Part shown: one piece after another, positions 34,628 through 42,383 of the stretch
How positions within the stretch are numbered: the first letter of the stretch is position 1
Layout: every line of letters starts with the position of its first letter
NCBI GenBank assembly: GCA_022072165.1
Contig: JAJVIF010000004.1
Span: forward strand, 143,667-207,666
From: a bacterium
Lineage (GTDB): Bacteria; JAJVIF01
Direction: 5' to 3'
Length of the DNA: 64,000 nucleotides
Program-made: the position numbers and the translations under genes
The notes under the pieces: model-generated
Seen by the model: only the letters and a program-made list of their open reading frames with translations
Databases searched by the model: none
Told to the model about the DNA's origin: nothing

Positions 34628-34654
34628 GCAGTCCCAGCAGATACGCGGTATACT
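34625..34654 (+). promoter_or_regulatory. Probable promoter of the structured RNA
   Basis: -10 TATACT (34649-34654) with TAGGCA (34625-34630, four of six consensus) 18 bases upstream, overlapping the end of the pseudopilin gene. It predicts a start near 34661. Confidence 0.5.
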
Positions 34655-34660
34655 TACCGG

Positions 34661-34874
34661 AGGATAGACAGACAGGGCAGGTGGTCCCAGAGCCGTCAAG
34701 AGTACAGCGACGACAAGGGGCCTGCCGGCTGGGTACGGAGTTCACCGCCTGTTTCGAACTCCATACCAGGCTGCGGAAGCCAACGGTCAGCGGACCTCTG
34801 CCCCATTCATCCTCTTTATCGCCTCTTTTCATCTTATGATACCCTGGCCCCAAGCCGGGGTATCATTCCTTTTA
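34661..34874 (+). ncRNA. Candidate structured small RNA, 6S-like rod
   Basis: A non-coding stretch with its own -10 and terminator, about 210 nt. The closing stem pairs GGGCAG (34675-34680) with CTGCCC (34798-34803) and GGTCC (34683-34687) with GGACC (34792-34796). Next come a small internal loop and GCCGT / ACGGT. An apical hairpin pairs GTA-C-GGAGTTC (34733-34742) with GAACTCC-A-TAC (34756-34766). Between them lies a purine-rich unpaired stretch (34699-34719). A long rod with a central bubble is the shape of 6S RNA, but no sequence signature proves that family. A leader of the transglutaminase gene is the main alternative. Confidence 0.5.
34836..34874 (+). terminator. Rho-independent terminator
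   Basis: A perfect 9-bp stem, ATGATACCC (34836-34844) / GGGTATCAT (34858-34866), with an inner GGC/GCC, followed by TCCTTTTAT. It ends the candidate small RNA and lies before the ribosome-binding site of the next gene. Confidence 0.75.
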
Positions 34875-34907
34875 TGCGGGGCTGCACGCCCCTGGAGGAT
34901 CCCCGGT

Positions 34908-36434
34908 ATGCGCAGAGGGAGCAGTCTGTGGATGCAGCGATTTTTGGGCTGTATGAGCCTGATCGGGTGCTTGTTCGCCACTGGGATTCCAGGACATGCG
35001 TCCGCCTCCATCGATGAGCAGCACTGGTACGGCGCGTATATGCAGGGGACCAAGATCGGCTTTGCGGTCATGGGCAAGCGTGCCACGACGTTTGCTGGTG
35101 TCCCGGCGGTGGAGTCGTTCATGGACACCACCCTGGAGATCAGTCTCCTGGGAGCGAAGCAACAGCTGACAATTCAGGAACGGGACTATGTTGATCCCGA
35201 CACGCGTGGCTTCCTGGGCGCTGAGGTCTTCATGCAGACCGGCTTGCCGGGAATGGACCAGCACACCCGAATGCGCCGGGAAGGCAACGAAGTCGTAATC
35301 GAGCTGTTAAGCGGTGAGGTGGTGACCTCCAGCGAACGCCGGCCGTGGGAAGCGGGAGCCATCAGCGCACAGGAAGCGGCGTTCCAGATCGCGGAGCAGC
35401 TCGACCCGGCGACCGGCGGCGAGTTCAGCTTTCTGATCTTCAGCGCCGCGACCCAGTCGGCGACCCAGTCGACGATGACCTACAGCCCGGCACGGATGGT
35501 CTACCACGAGGGGGTCGAGATCCAGGTGTATGAAGTCACGAGTCGGCTGCCCGCGATGGGGATGACTTCCACGGCCACAGAGACGGTTGATGGGGTCGTG
35601 CTTAAAACGACGATGCTCAGTGGTCTGTTTGAGCTGCGACTGGAAGATGAAACACTGGCGCAGAGCCCAACGGGCACGCCGGATATGCTGGCGATGTCAC
35701 GAGTGGAGACCACGGGAGAACGCCTCCCCCGGCAGCCGGTGAGGCACCTGGAACTGCGACCGGTCATCGACGACCCGGTGGAGCAGCTCTTTCCGGAAAC
35801 GGGACGCCAGCGGCTGCAGCAGTCACTGGAGGGTCCGGTGCTGGTGATCGACATGCTTGGGGTCGGGCAGGGGCCGCAGGTGTCACTGACACTGGAGGAG
35901 CGGGAGCGCTGGACCGGCAGGTCGCTGCATGTACAGAGCGATGACCCTCGCATCGTGGAACTTGCCCGTCACATCACCGGGCATCTGTCACCCGATGATG
36001 ATGCCGGTCGGGCCTTCGCCATCACGCGGTATGTCTTCGAGACGCTGAAAAAGGAAATGGTTCCGACGACCCCCAATGCCCTGCAGGTCCTCGAGATGGG
36101 GAAGGGCGACTGCGGCGAACACGCGGTGCTGACGGTCGCGTTGCTGCGGGCAGCGGGGCTGCCGGCGAAGACGCTGTACGGGCTGGTGTACACGCCGCTT
36201 TATGGCCAGGGGTTCTTCTATCACGCCTGGAACGCGGTCCTGGTGGACGACCGCTGGCTGGAGGTCGACAGCGCGCTGGGGATGTTCCCGGCGGACGCGA
36301 CACATGTCGTGGTGGGGGAGGCGGATGATCTGGCGACTGCCACGGCCATCATGCCTCTGTATGGGCGCCTGGCTTTCGACATCCAGCGGGCCCTGGGCGG
36401 GAGCTTCCCGGCGGAGTACCGGCTGACCCCGTAA
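34908..36434 (+). CDS. Exported transglutaminase-like protein
   Basis: A 508-residue protein with a signal peptide ending GIPGHASA. Residues ~35-330 are a long beta-rich N-terminal region. The C-terminal transglutaminase-like domain (PF01841) has the full triad: Cys in GKGDCGEHA (near 401), His in FYHAWNAVLV (near 438) and Asp in LEVDSALG (near 454). Such domains act as cysteine proteases, amidases or cross-linkers outside the cytoplasm. The ATG at 34908 has GGAGGAT eight bases upstream; an upstream ATG at 34836 lies inside the terminator hairpin and is rejected. The 36-residue DUF-type tail is unremarkable. Confidence 0.88.
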   Translation: MRRGSSLWMQRFLGCMSLIGCLFATGIPGHASASIDEQHWYGAYMQGTKIGFAVMGKRATTFAGVPAVESFMDTTLEISLLGAKQQLTIQERDYVDPDTRGFLGAEVFMQTGLPGMDQHTRMRREGNEVVIELLSGEVVTSSERRPWEAGAISAQEAAFQIAEQLDPATGGEFSFLIFSAATQSATQSTMTYSPARMVYHEGVEIQVYEVTSRLPAMGMTSTATETVDGVVLKTTMLSGLFELRLEDETLAQSPTGTPDMLAMSRVETTGERLPRQPVRHLELRPVIDDPVEQLFPETGRQRLQQSLEGPVLVIDMLGVGQGPQVSLTLEERERWTGRSLHVQSDDPRIVELARHITGHLSPDDDAGRAFAITRYVFETLKKEMVPTTPNALQVLEMGKGDCGEHAVLTVALLRAAGLPAKTLYGLVYTPLYGQGFFYHAWNAVLVDDRWLEVDSALGMFPADATHVVVGEADDLATATAIMPLYGRLAFDIQRALGGSFPAEYRLTP

Positions 36435-36535
36435 GGGATCTGCTATCGCGGCATACTCTGTGCTGTAGAGGACCTGGACACGCCAGCCTTCATGCGCCAG
36501 GTGGAGTCAGTCTGCGACGCAAAGGAGCCCCAAGG

Positions 36536-36991
36536 ATGCCGACCGGACTTGAATCTATCGGCTGGACGATCCAGATCTGCCTGCTGCTGGCGGGGCTCTG
36601 CGCCCTGCTGGCCATGATCTTTGGAGTCCGGACCATGACGCTGGCGCTGGCCTGCTTTGCTCTCTCGTTTGTCGGGATGGCGATGCGCGGCGAGCCGGCG
36701 GCCCTGGTGGCCGTGGCGATGGGCACCATGATGGAACTGCGGCTGGTGCCGCGAAAGCGACACCGGGGCCTGGTGGAATGGCTGCTGGTGGCGGTTGCGA
36801 TGTGTCAGGTCGCGCTGATCCTGCTGACACCGACGCTGGATGTCCGCTTTTGGATCGCCCAGGGACTCGGGACGAGTGTGCATCTGCTGGCGATTGTGGC
36901 GGCGTTCGCGCCCCACTGGTGGAGCCCTGGGGGGTATGGCGCGCCGACGCCCCGGTCGCACGGACCGTTGCTGCCGCCGGGCGAAATCTGA
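36536..36991 (+). CDS. Small four-helix membrane protein
   Basis: A 151-residue integral membrane protein with about four hydrophobic helices (WTIQICLLLAGLCALLAMIF, MTLALACFALSFVGMAM, VEWLLVAVAMCQVALILL, VHLLAIVAAFA) and a Pro/Gly-rich C-terminal tail. I recognise no family. AAAGGAG lies 8 bases before the ATG. It follows the transglutaminase gene by 100 bases on the same strand, with a CATACT in between that could be a separate -10. Its stop is 10 bases from that of the convergent giant lipoprotein. Confidence 0.7.
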   Translation: MPTGLESIGWTIQICLLLAGLCALLAMIFGVRTMTLALACFALSFVGMAMRGEPAALVAVAMGTMMELRLVPRKRHRGLVEWLLVAVAMCQVALILLTPTLDVRFWIAQGLGTSVHLLAIVAAFAPHWWSPGGYGAPTPRSHGPLLPPGEI

Positions 36992-37001
36992 TACCGGATC
37001 G

Positions 37002-40000
37002 CTAGTAGGCGACGACCAGGATGTCGTCGATGCTCCACCCGATGTGGGAGGGGTGCTGCGCCCACTCATCACCTGCAAAGCCGAACTGCAGCACGGGCTG
37101 AGTCATGTTCCGTGCGGGTGTGAGGTCGAAGACGCTGCGGGTCCAGTCAGGAGCCCCGGAGCCAGGGACGCGATAGTCGCCCGCAAGGAAATGCATTTTG
37201 GGAATCTGTTGCTCCGGCTTGCGGCTGGAGACCGGCCAGTTCTGTTGATCCAGGAAGGGATTGACACCCGGCGCGGCGGAGTCGTAGCCCTTGCCATCGA
37301 TGATGGGGAGGTCGACCAGCTTGTTGAAGCGATTCGCTTCCCAGTCCGCGTGGGGCGTGACACAGACATAGCCCATATCTGCGGCGACCTCGACCCCCTG
37401 GTTGGGGTCGTAGTAGGTCTCCATCTGGTACTTATGCCAGAGTTGCATCTGCCGGAAAGTGACCCCGGAGAAGGGATTGGAGTCCAGATCAGTGAAGAGT
37501 TGCGGACCGAAACTGTTCCAGTAGCCATCATCGATGAAGTCATCGAAGTTGCTGCCCGCGGCATACGGGGCGTGGTTAGTGGGACCGTAGCCGCCCGAGG
37601 CGATGTCGGCAGACTCATCCAGACAGTGGGAGCCGGTGTTGCCGAGGTTGGTGGCGATCTCAAAGCCATAGTTGAAGGCGGTGAGGTCCGGGTAGGCCAG
37701 GGCATTCACCAGTCCCCAGGAGAAGCCGGAGCGGGTGCCACGGAAGGTCCCGCCGGTGAGCTGGGTCATTCCTTCGAAATCGTTGACGTAGACGAAGACC
37801 CGATTGGAGTCGAGGCTGCTCAGGATCGAGCTCCCCGGTCCCTGGGAAACTGTCCGCACCACATACATGTAGTACTTGTTGGTGGTGGGGAAGCCGCTGG
37901 CGCTCCAGGAGTTCTCCGTCCAGGTGGTATCGGTGAGGACCTCGTTGGCGTCGATCTGATTGTCGCCATCCAGGTCGTGCATCAGCCGCCAGGTATTGTC
38001 GGGGCCGACCCGGGTCGAGCGCCAGACGGCATAGCCGAGCAGACAGCCGTTGGGATCCGGTGGCGCGGTCCAGGCAAGGGTGATGGGATTGGTGCTGTAA
38101 GGGGGTGTCGGCCAGTTGCTCATCCGGAACGAGGATGGGGCCTGGAGGGGTTCCGGGCAGTTCTGTTGCGGCGCCGGATTCACCGTGATGACGATGTCCT
38201 CGATGTCAGTCGCGCCATGGGTGTCTTTGACCCGCAGGGAGGCGGTGATCTGAATCGGGGCGGTTCCGGTGTTGGTGTAGGTCGTTTTCGCGCGATTGGG
38301 CAGGGTGTTCACGGAGTCAGTGTATGTTGCGCCATTGGCGAGATCGTAGTCCCAGGCATACTCCACGACTTTGTCCGGGGCCGGGTCGGGGTCATAGGAA
38401 TTGGAGTCCAGGAACTCCACGAGTTCGCCGGAATCGACGGTCGTTTTGATGGCTTCTGCCACCGCCACGGGTGGTCGATTGCCGGCGGTCGGCTCCGGAT
38501 TCACCGTGATGACGATGTCTTCGGTATCGCTCGCCCCATTGGTGTCGGTGACCCGGAGGGACGCAGTGATTTCGATAGGTGCGGTGGTGCTGTTGGTGTA
38601 GGTGGCGAAGGCGACATTGGGGGTCGCGGAGACACTGTCGGTGTAGGTGCGGCCGTTGCTGACATCGAAGTCCCATTCATACAGGACCACGGAGTCGCCA
38701 GGATCCGGGTCATAGGACTGGCCATCGCGAAGATTCACCGGGTTGCCCGAAGCGACCGGATTGGGGGTCGCGCTGGTGACCGCCACTGGGGGATTGTTCC
38801 CCGCCACTGGGGGCTGCACCTGGATGATGAGGTCTTCCGTATCGGTCGCCCCGTGGGCATCGGTGACCCGCAGCGAGGCCGTAACTTGAATGGGAGTGGA
38901 CTGCGTATTGATGTACTGGGTGATGGCGGCGTTGGGGGAGCTGCTGATGCTGTCCACGTAGGTGCGTCCGTTGCTGACATCGAAGTCCCACTCGTACTTC
39001 ACGATGCTGTCGCCCGGATCGTTGTCGTAGGAGTTGATGTCGATCAACTGAATGTCTGCGCCGGAGGCGACCGGATTCGGGGTGGCATCGGCGACGGCCA
39101 CGGGCGGTGTGTTGTTGCCGGTGAACTCGTCCACTTTCACACGGACTACCTGCCAGGTGCAAAAGCTGTAGTAGATCTCGCCTGGTGTGGCAGTCAGGCG
39201 GAAGCCGGTGCCGTCGATGGAGTCGCTGACGCTCACCAGCCCGAGATACTCCCCGGGAGGGGCGCCGAATTCATTGCGGATGGTCCACTCATAGCGATAG
39301 GGATCGTTGAGGGTCCCCTGACCGCTTAAGCGCGGCAGTTCCTGGACACCGTTCATCAGGCCGGTCAACTCGCCGGTGACCCGGGCGACCTCGCTGGTCA
39401 CCGGAATCTCGCTTGGCTTGTTCAGACTACCGTAGGTGGGGCTGCCGGTGAGTCCCGCCTGCCAGTCTTCGACTTCGATGGCGACCGTCAGGGTTTTGGA
39501 CGGCGGGTCGACTGATGAAAAAGTACCGTTCACCTGCGCCTGGACCCGGTACGCCTCGGCCTGATTGAACGCGGGCAGGAAGTAGACCGGGCTGGTGCGG
39601 GAGCCGGGTGAGCCAGGAAAATCGCGAGTCTGGGCAAAGGTGGCGGAGACCCCGTAGCTGGCCTCGATGACGATGATCACCCGCAATTGAGCCGCCTGCC
39701 CCTGGGGCATCCGGAAGGCAAAGCGCTTGATGTCCCGGACAGGAGTCTGGGAAAAGCGGTGATTCGTGATGGGGAAGCCGTTGCGAGTGGGGCTGGGGTC
39801 GTTTTCCGTGAAGAATTTGATGTAGGGGTTGACGGTGCCCTTGATGTCGAGGGGCGGGTTGAAGTAGCGCGTGTCCTCGACTTTGCGATCGAAATGATGG
39901 GTGTAGCCATCGGCGTTCATCAGGAGATCGAAATTGCCCTGCACGACCCGGTCGCCGGTGCCATCGCCATTGACATGAATCCGGGGTGAGAGCAGGAACG

Positions 40001-40454
40001 CCGTGTGCCCTTCGGTAATGACGATGGCGCGGGTGTCGAAGACATCGAGGTCGCGGCGCTTGTCGGTGTTTGGGAAGGGATGGCGGAGTCCGAAGTCGAC
40101 CAGCAGATTGCCATCGGGGTCCTTGCTGAGGGCCGTGACTTCGAAGCAGTCGGTGCAGGGGGAATCGGTCAGATAGGGGGAGATGTCGGGGACATAGAGA
40201 TCGCCAAAGGCGGCCCCGGTGTGAGCCGGTGGAATGGGAGTCAGCGCGACCGTGCCCCGTTCAAAGTCGAGGACCGCGTCGAAGAGTCCCAGAGTCCCGG
40301 TGCCAGCATCAGCCATCCGGCTGGCAGTTGCGAGCTCTGCGGTTGGCAGTAGCGCCGGGTTCTGCGAAGCCGGACTTACCGGAACCCGTCCGCCTGTGTT
40401 GCAGGCGGCGAGCAGGAGGAGTGGCAGAGTCAGGAGCCAGGGCAGGTATCGCAT
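37002..40454 (-). CDS. Giant PKD-domain lipoprotein
   Basis: A 1150-residue surface lipoprotein: MRYLPWLLTLPLLLLAAC with lipobox LAAC. Residues ~45-445 form the same unnamed region as in the protein at 14-3448 (NADGYT, VYFLP, VEDWQ, TWQV). Three tandem PKD domains follow at ~447-765, about 105 residues each (DPGDS, EWDFDVSNGRTY, TASLRVTDTHGA). A fibronectin-III-like unit spans ~770-880 (NPITLAWTAPPDPNGCLLGY). The C-terminal ~260 residues end GWSIDDILVVAY, resembling the jelly-roll ends of secreted proteases such as immune inhibitor A, but no protease domain is present. GGAGG lies 5 bases before the ATG. Confidence 0.88.
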   Translation of the reverse strand: MRYLPWLLTLPLLLLAACNTGGRVPVSPASQNPALLPTAELATASRMADAGTGTLGLFDAVLDFERGTVALTPIPPAHTGAAFGDLYVPDISPYLTDSPCTDCFEVTALSKDPDGNLLVDFGLRHPFPNTDKRRDLDVFDTRAIVITEGHTAFLLSPRIHVNGDGTGDRVVQGNFDLLMNADGYTHHFDRKVEDTRYFNPPLDIKGTVNPYIKFFTENDPSPTRNGFPITNHRFSQTPVRDIKRFAFRMPQGQAAQLRVIIVIEASYGVSATFAQTRDFPGSPGSRTSPVYFLPAFNQAEAYRVQAQVNGTFSSVDPPSKTLTVAIEVEDWQAGLTGSPTYGSLNKPSEIPVTSEVARVTGELTGLMNGVQELPRLSGQGTLNDPYRYEWTIRNEFGAPPGEYLGLVSVSDSIDGTGFRLTATPGEIYYSFCTWQVVRVKVDEFTGNNTPPVAVADATPNPVASGADIQLIDINSYDNDPGDSIVKYEWDFDVSNGRTYVDSISSSPNAAITQYINTQSTPIQVTASLRVTDAHGATDTEDLIIQVQPPVAGNNPPVAVTSATPNPVASGNPVNLRDGQSYDPDPGDSVVLYEWDFDVSNGRTYTDSVSATPNVAFATYTNSTTAPIEITASLRVTDTNGASDTEDIVITVNPEPTAGNRPPVAVAEAIKTTVDSGELVEFLDSNSYDPDPAPDKVVEYAWDYDLANGATYTDSVNTLPNRAKTTYTNTGTAPIQITASLRVKDTHGATDIEDIVITVNPAPQQNCPEPLQAPSSFRMSNWPTPPYSTNPITLAWTAPPDPNGCLLGYAVWRSTRVGPDNTWRLMHDLDGDNQIDANEVLTDTTWTENSWSASGFPTTNKYYMYVVRTVSQGPGSSILSSLDSNRVFVYVNDFEGMTQLTGGTFRGTRSGFSWGLVNALAYPDLTAFNYGFEIATNLGNTGSHCLDESADIASGGYGPTNHAPYAAGSNFDDFIDDGYWNSFGPQLFTDLDSNPFSGVTFRQMQLWHKYQMETYYDPNQGVEVAADMGYVCVTPHADWEANRFNKLVDLPIIDGKGYDSAAPGVNPFLDQQNWPVSSRKPEQQIPKMHFLAGDYRVPGSGAPDWTRSVFDLTPARNMTQPVLQFGFAGDEWAQHPSHIGWSIDDILVVAY
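38170..39115 (-). repeat. Three tandem PKD-coding repeats
   Basis: Three units of about 310-320 bases inside the giant lipoprotein gene. The first two share EWDFDVSNGRTY exactly, and the shared stretch is close at DNA level too (GTGCGTCCGTTGCTGACATC versus GTGCGGCCGTTGCTGACATC on the plus strand). This suggests recent duplication and possible copy-number change by recombination. Confidence 0.75.
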
Positions 40455-40524
40455 ACAGCCTCCACGACTAGTCGCAGTCGCGCGGATGAGAGTCCGGTCA
40501 CCGGGAACGGTCGGCGAGAGGGAG

Positions 40525-40530
40525 AGTATA
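40525..40530 (-). promoter_or_regulatory. -10 element of the giant lipoprotein
   Basis: TATACT on the minus strand, about 70 bases before the ATG at 40454. No good -35 is seen. Confidence 0.35.
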
Positions 40531-40571
40531 GCGTGAGTTGGGGGCGGATTTACTGGTGAAATCTGGTGGAG

Positions 40572-41105
40572 TCAGGGTCGGGTAGTGAGGATAACGGGAA
40601 CATCCAGACTCCACATGTCCCGGTCATCGCTCACCAGGATGAGCTACTGGGTGCGGCAGATCATCGCCAGGCAGACGTCGTTAAAGTCTGCCTGATTCAG
40701 ACTCGTGGCTGCAGACAAGGCGACCAGTTCCGATCGACCAAGCGAGAGTGTCATGGCACTGGTGAGTGCGCAGACTTGCGTCAGTGCATGGCTGGCATCT
40801 TGCCTTGCATCCGCAGAGTCGGAATGCGCTCGCCACCGCTTGAAGGATTGTGTGGCCCAACCAGAATTGTTGAAGCTGCGGCGCAGGATAACGTTCGCAA
40901 TCTCTGACATGACCAGCAAGTCAGCTAACAAGGTGCTGCCAGCGACTTGGCAGCGGCTAAGGAAGACCGAAGAATCTGTCGTGGCTCTTGCGGGTGAGGA
41001 CCGAAAAGAGGGAGCCACAATCGGGAGCCAGATGTTCGTGTCGAAGAGGAATCGATGTTCGCTGGTCGAGATAAACGTGGCGGCGTCGTGGACCACAGGG
41101 GGCAC
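40572..41105 (-). pseudogene. PIN-domain protein with in-frame TAG
   Basis: A PIN-type nuclease-fold protein, read as 153 residues before TAG at 40644-40646. PIN acidic residues are visible: Asp22 in FLFDTNIWL, Glu68 in VMSEIANVIL, and Asp140/143 in LNQADFNDVCLAM. Straight after the TAG the same frame continues LILVSDDRDMWSLDVPVIL and stops at 40572-40574. SDDRD is the expected last PIN motif, so the TAG cuts a gene that was 176 codons long. TAG ends other genes here, so a recoded genome is unlikely. Nonsense mutation, sequencing error or readthrough are the options. GTG start overlaps the STAS gene stop (TAGTG). Confidence 0.75.
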
Positions 41106-41455
41106 TATGCTGCTTCCTCCTGTGCAGCGCGCCAGGCCGCTTCAGCCGCCTCCGGGTTCCTGAAGTACTCAATGGCGTTCTCGCGAACACGTTCTACCAG
41201 CCCCTGCTGGAAGCTGCTGAGATTCTCCAGCTGTAGCAGGCTGCTGATCAGCTCAGGAGTAAACTCCTCATAGAGTGCGCCAATGGCCCCATTCAGGAAG
41301 GCAGATGTCACGATTTCCAGGCCCGTGAAATCCAGAGTGATCATCTCGCCCTGACGCAGCGCGTCACGGATTTGCTGAGCCAGCTTGTCGCCATCGACAC
41401 GCGAGACTGCGTAAGCCGAGTTGATGAGCGAAGCGATGCGCAGTTGTCGGACCAT
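41105..41455 (-). CDS. STAS-like (DUF4325) protein
   Basis: A 116-residue protein of the STAS-like DUF4325 family (PF14213): AYAVSRVDGDKLAQQIRDAL, then ITLDFTGLEIVTSAFLNGAI, matching the family pattern with its conserved (T/S)SAFLN. STAS-like proteins bind partners in switches that use a serine-kinase-type ATPase, such as the one encoded just upstream. ATG at 41455 gives a family-like N-terminus; a GTG at 41482, three bases after the ATPase stop, is an alternative and would mean coupling. Its TAG overlaps the GTG of the PIN gene. The region has lower GC than its surroundings. Confidence 0.8.
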   Translation of the reverse strand: MVRQLRIASLINSAYAVSRVDGDKLAQQIRDALRQGEMITLDFTGLEIVTSAFLNGAIGALYEEFTPELISSLLQLENLSSFQQGLVERVRENAIEYFRNPEAAEAAWRAAQEEAA

Positions 41456-41484
41456 AGCAAGAGTAATTTTATCAGAAGCCACAA

Positions 41485-42312
41485 TTACGGACGGGGAGTA
41501 GCGGGAAGCGTTCTGAGTTCGAGCACGACCAGGGTGCCCGGAAAGCGATCGGCTATGGAAGTGCAGGAACCCGCGTCCCCATCTTGCATGTAGAGCGCTA
41601 AGCCGGAAAGGATGCACAAGCGCCCTCCATTCTGCCTGACCACTGCTGCAACGTCGGGCAATCCAATGCCCCCGATTTCCGGCAGGGAGCTAAAGCCTCG
41701 CTGTAGCGCCCAGTCGAGGGCCTGGACAGCAGTCAAAGCACGCCGATCTTGCCGGCTTTGCTGAACGGATCCTGGAATGGTCACTCCCAGATCACACACG
41801 GAGAAGCCTACAAGGCGGACATTGGGATAGTGCTGGCCGGAGGCCAGACAACCGGCAGCGGATTGGGCATGGCGGTCCACATTTGAGAAGACTTCGCACA
41901 GGCTGGCCAGGAGGGGCTCCCGGACTTCCTGAGTCAGTGTCGGTAGCTCATTGCGCACGAATCCCTCAAGCAGGTACTTTGCAGCATCGGAGGTCAGCCC
42001 GGCGGTGCTGTCCCAGACCCGGTACTGAATGCTCGTGTGGTACCGGTCCTCAGTAAAACTCTCAGTAAAGCCGATTTGGCTGAGGGCATGGGCGACCTGG
42101 GATGACATCCCCGACAGTTGTCCTTGCGATCCCGCTCCGGCCAGTCTTTTGAGTGCTCCCAGCCCTGCACACAAGTGCGCTGAAATCCAGGTTGTCTGCC
42201 TGGCATCGAGATGAATCACTGCCGGCTGTTCCGCAAGCACGCTGGCGGCGGCGGCGGCGAGCCATCGCAAGCTGGCTTCATCGTCCTTGAATTGCTGCGG
42301 CAGCTGAATCAT
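41485..42312 (-). CDS. STAS/HATPase-type ATP-binding regulator
   Basis: A 275-residue protein. Residues ~30-100 look STAS-like (AVIHLDARQTTWISAHLCAG). Residues ~130-270 are a GHKL ATPase as in anti-sigma and serine kinases: N box LCEVFSNVDRHAQ, G1-like SVCDLGVTIPGSV and G2-like GGIGLPDVAAVVRQNGG. No histidine-kinase phosphoacceptor helix is present, so it should be a partner-switch kinase or an ATP-gated binder. First gene of a three-gene operon with the STAS-like and PIN genes. TACAAT lies 8 bases before the ATG with no Shine-Dalgarno. It diverges from flhA with a 71-base gap. Confidence 0.78.
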   Translation of the reverse strand: MIQLPQQFKDDEASLRWLAAAAASVLAEQPAVIHLDARQTTWISAHLCAGLGALKRLAGAGSQGQLSGMSSQVAHALSQIGFTESFTEDRYHTSIQYRVWDSTAGLTSDAAKYLLEGFVRNELPTLTQEVREPLLASLCEVFSNVDRHAQSAAGCLASGQHYPNVRLVGFSVCDLGVTIPGSVQQSRQDRRALTAVQALDWALQRGFSSLPEIGGIGLPDVAAVVRQNGGRLCILSGLALYMQDGDAGSCTSIADRFPGTLVVLELRTLPATPRP

Positions 42313-42320
42313 GTCCAGGG

Positions 42321-42326
42321 ATTGTA
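42321..42326 (-). promoter_or_regulatory. -10 element of the ATPase-STAS-PIN operon
   Basis: TACAAT on the minus strand, 8 bases before the ATG at 42312, implying a leaderless transcript. No clear -35. Confidence 0.45.
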
Positions 42327-42358
42327 TGGAAGGCTGCCTGAGAGCGTGGCGACTCAGC

Positions 42359-42364
42359 GATAAT
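42359..42364 (+). promoter_or_regulatory. Possible -10 element of flhA
   Basis: GATAAT, 19 bases before the flhA ATG, in CAGCGATAATCGGGG. A very similar CAGCGATAATGCGGG precedes the MNT gene at 48766. A sigma-28 -35 (TAAA) is absent. Confidence 0.3.
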
Positions 42365-42383
42365 CGGGGCGGGACCTGCCCGC

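Noticed and set aside
34836-34907. N-terminal extension of the transglutaminase protein from ATG 34836
   Set aside because: This stretch is a Rho-independent terminator hairpin; the ATG at 34908 has a good ribosome-binding site and a signal peptide.
36840-39329. 829-codon plus-strand ORF antisense to the giant PKD lipoprotein
   Set aside because: Low-complexity Val/Gly/Arg sequence with repeats that mirror the PKD repeats; the minus strand has a signal peptide and domains.
40644-40646. Genetic-code change that reads TAG as an amino acid
   Set aside because: Several clear genes here (nuoJ, nuoK, the VIT-VWA gene) end in TAG at the expected length.
42313-42383. Sigma-28 promoter for flhA
   Set aside because: GCGATAAT resembles the -10 of sigma-28 sites, but no TAAA-type -35 is at the right spacing.
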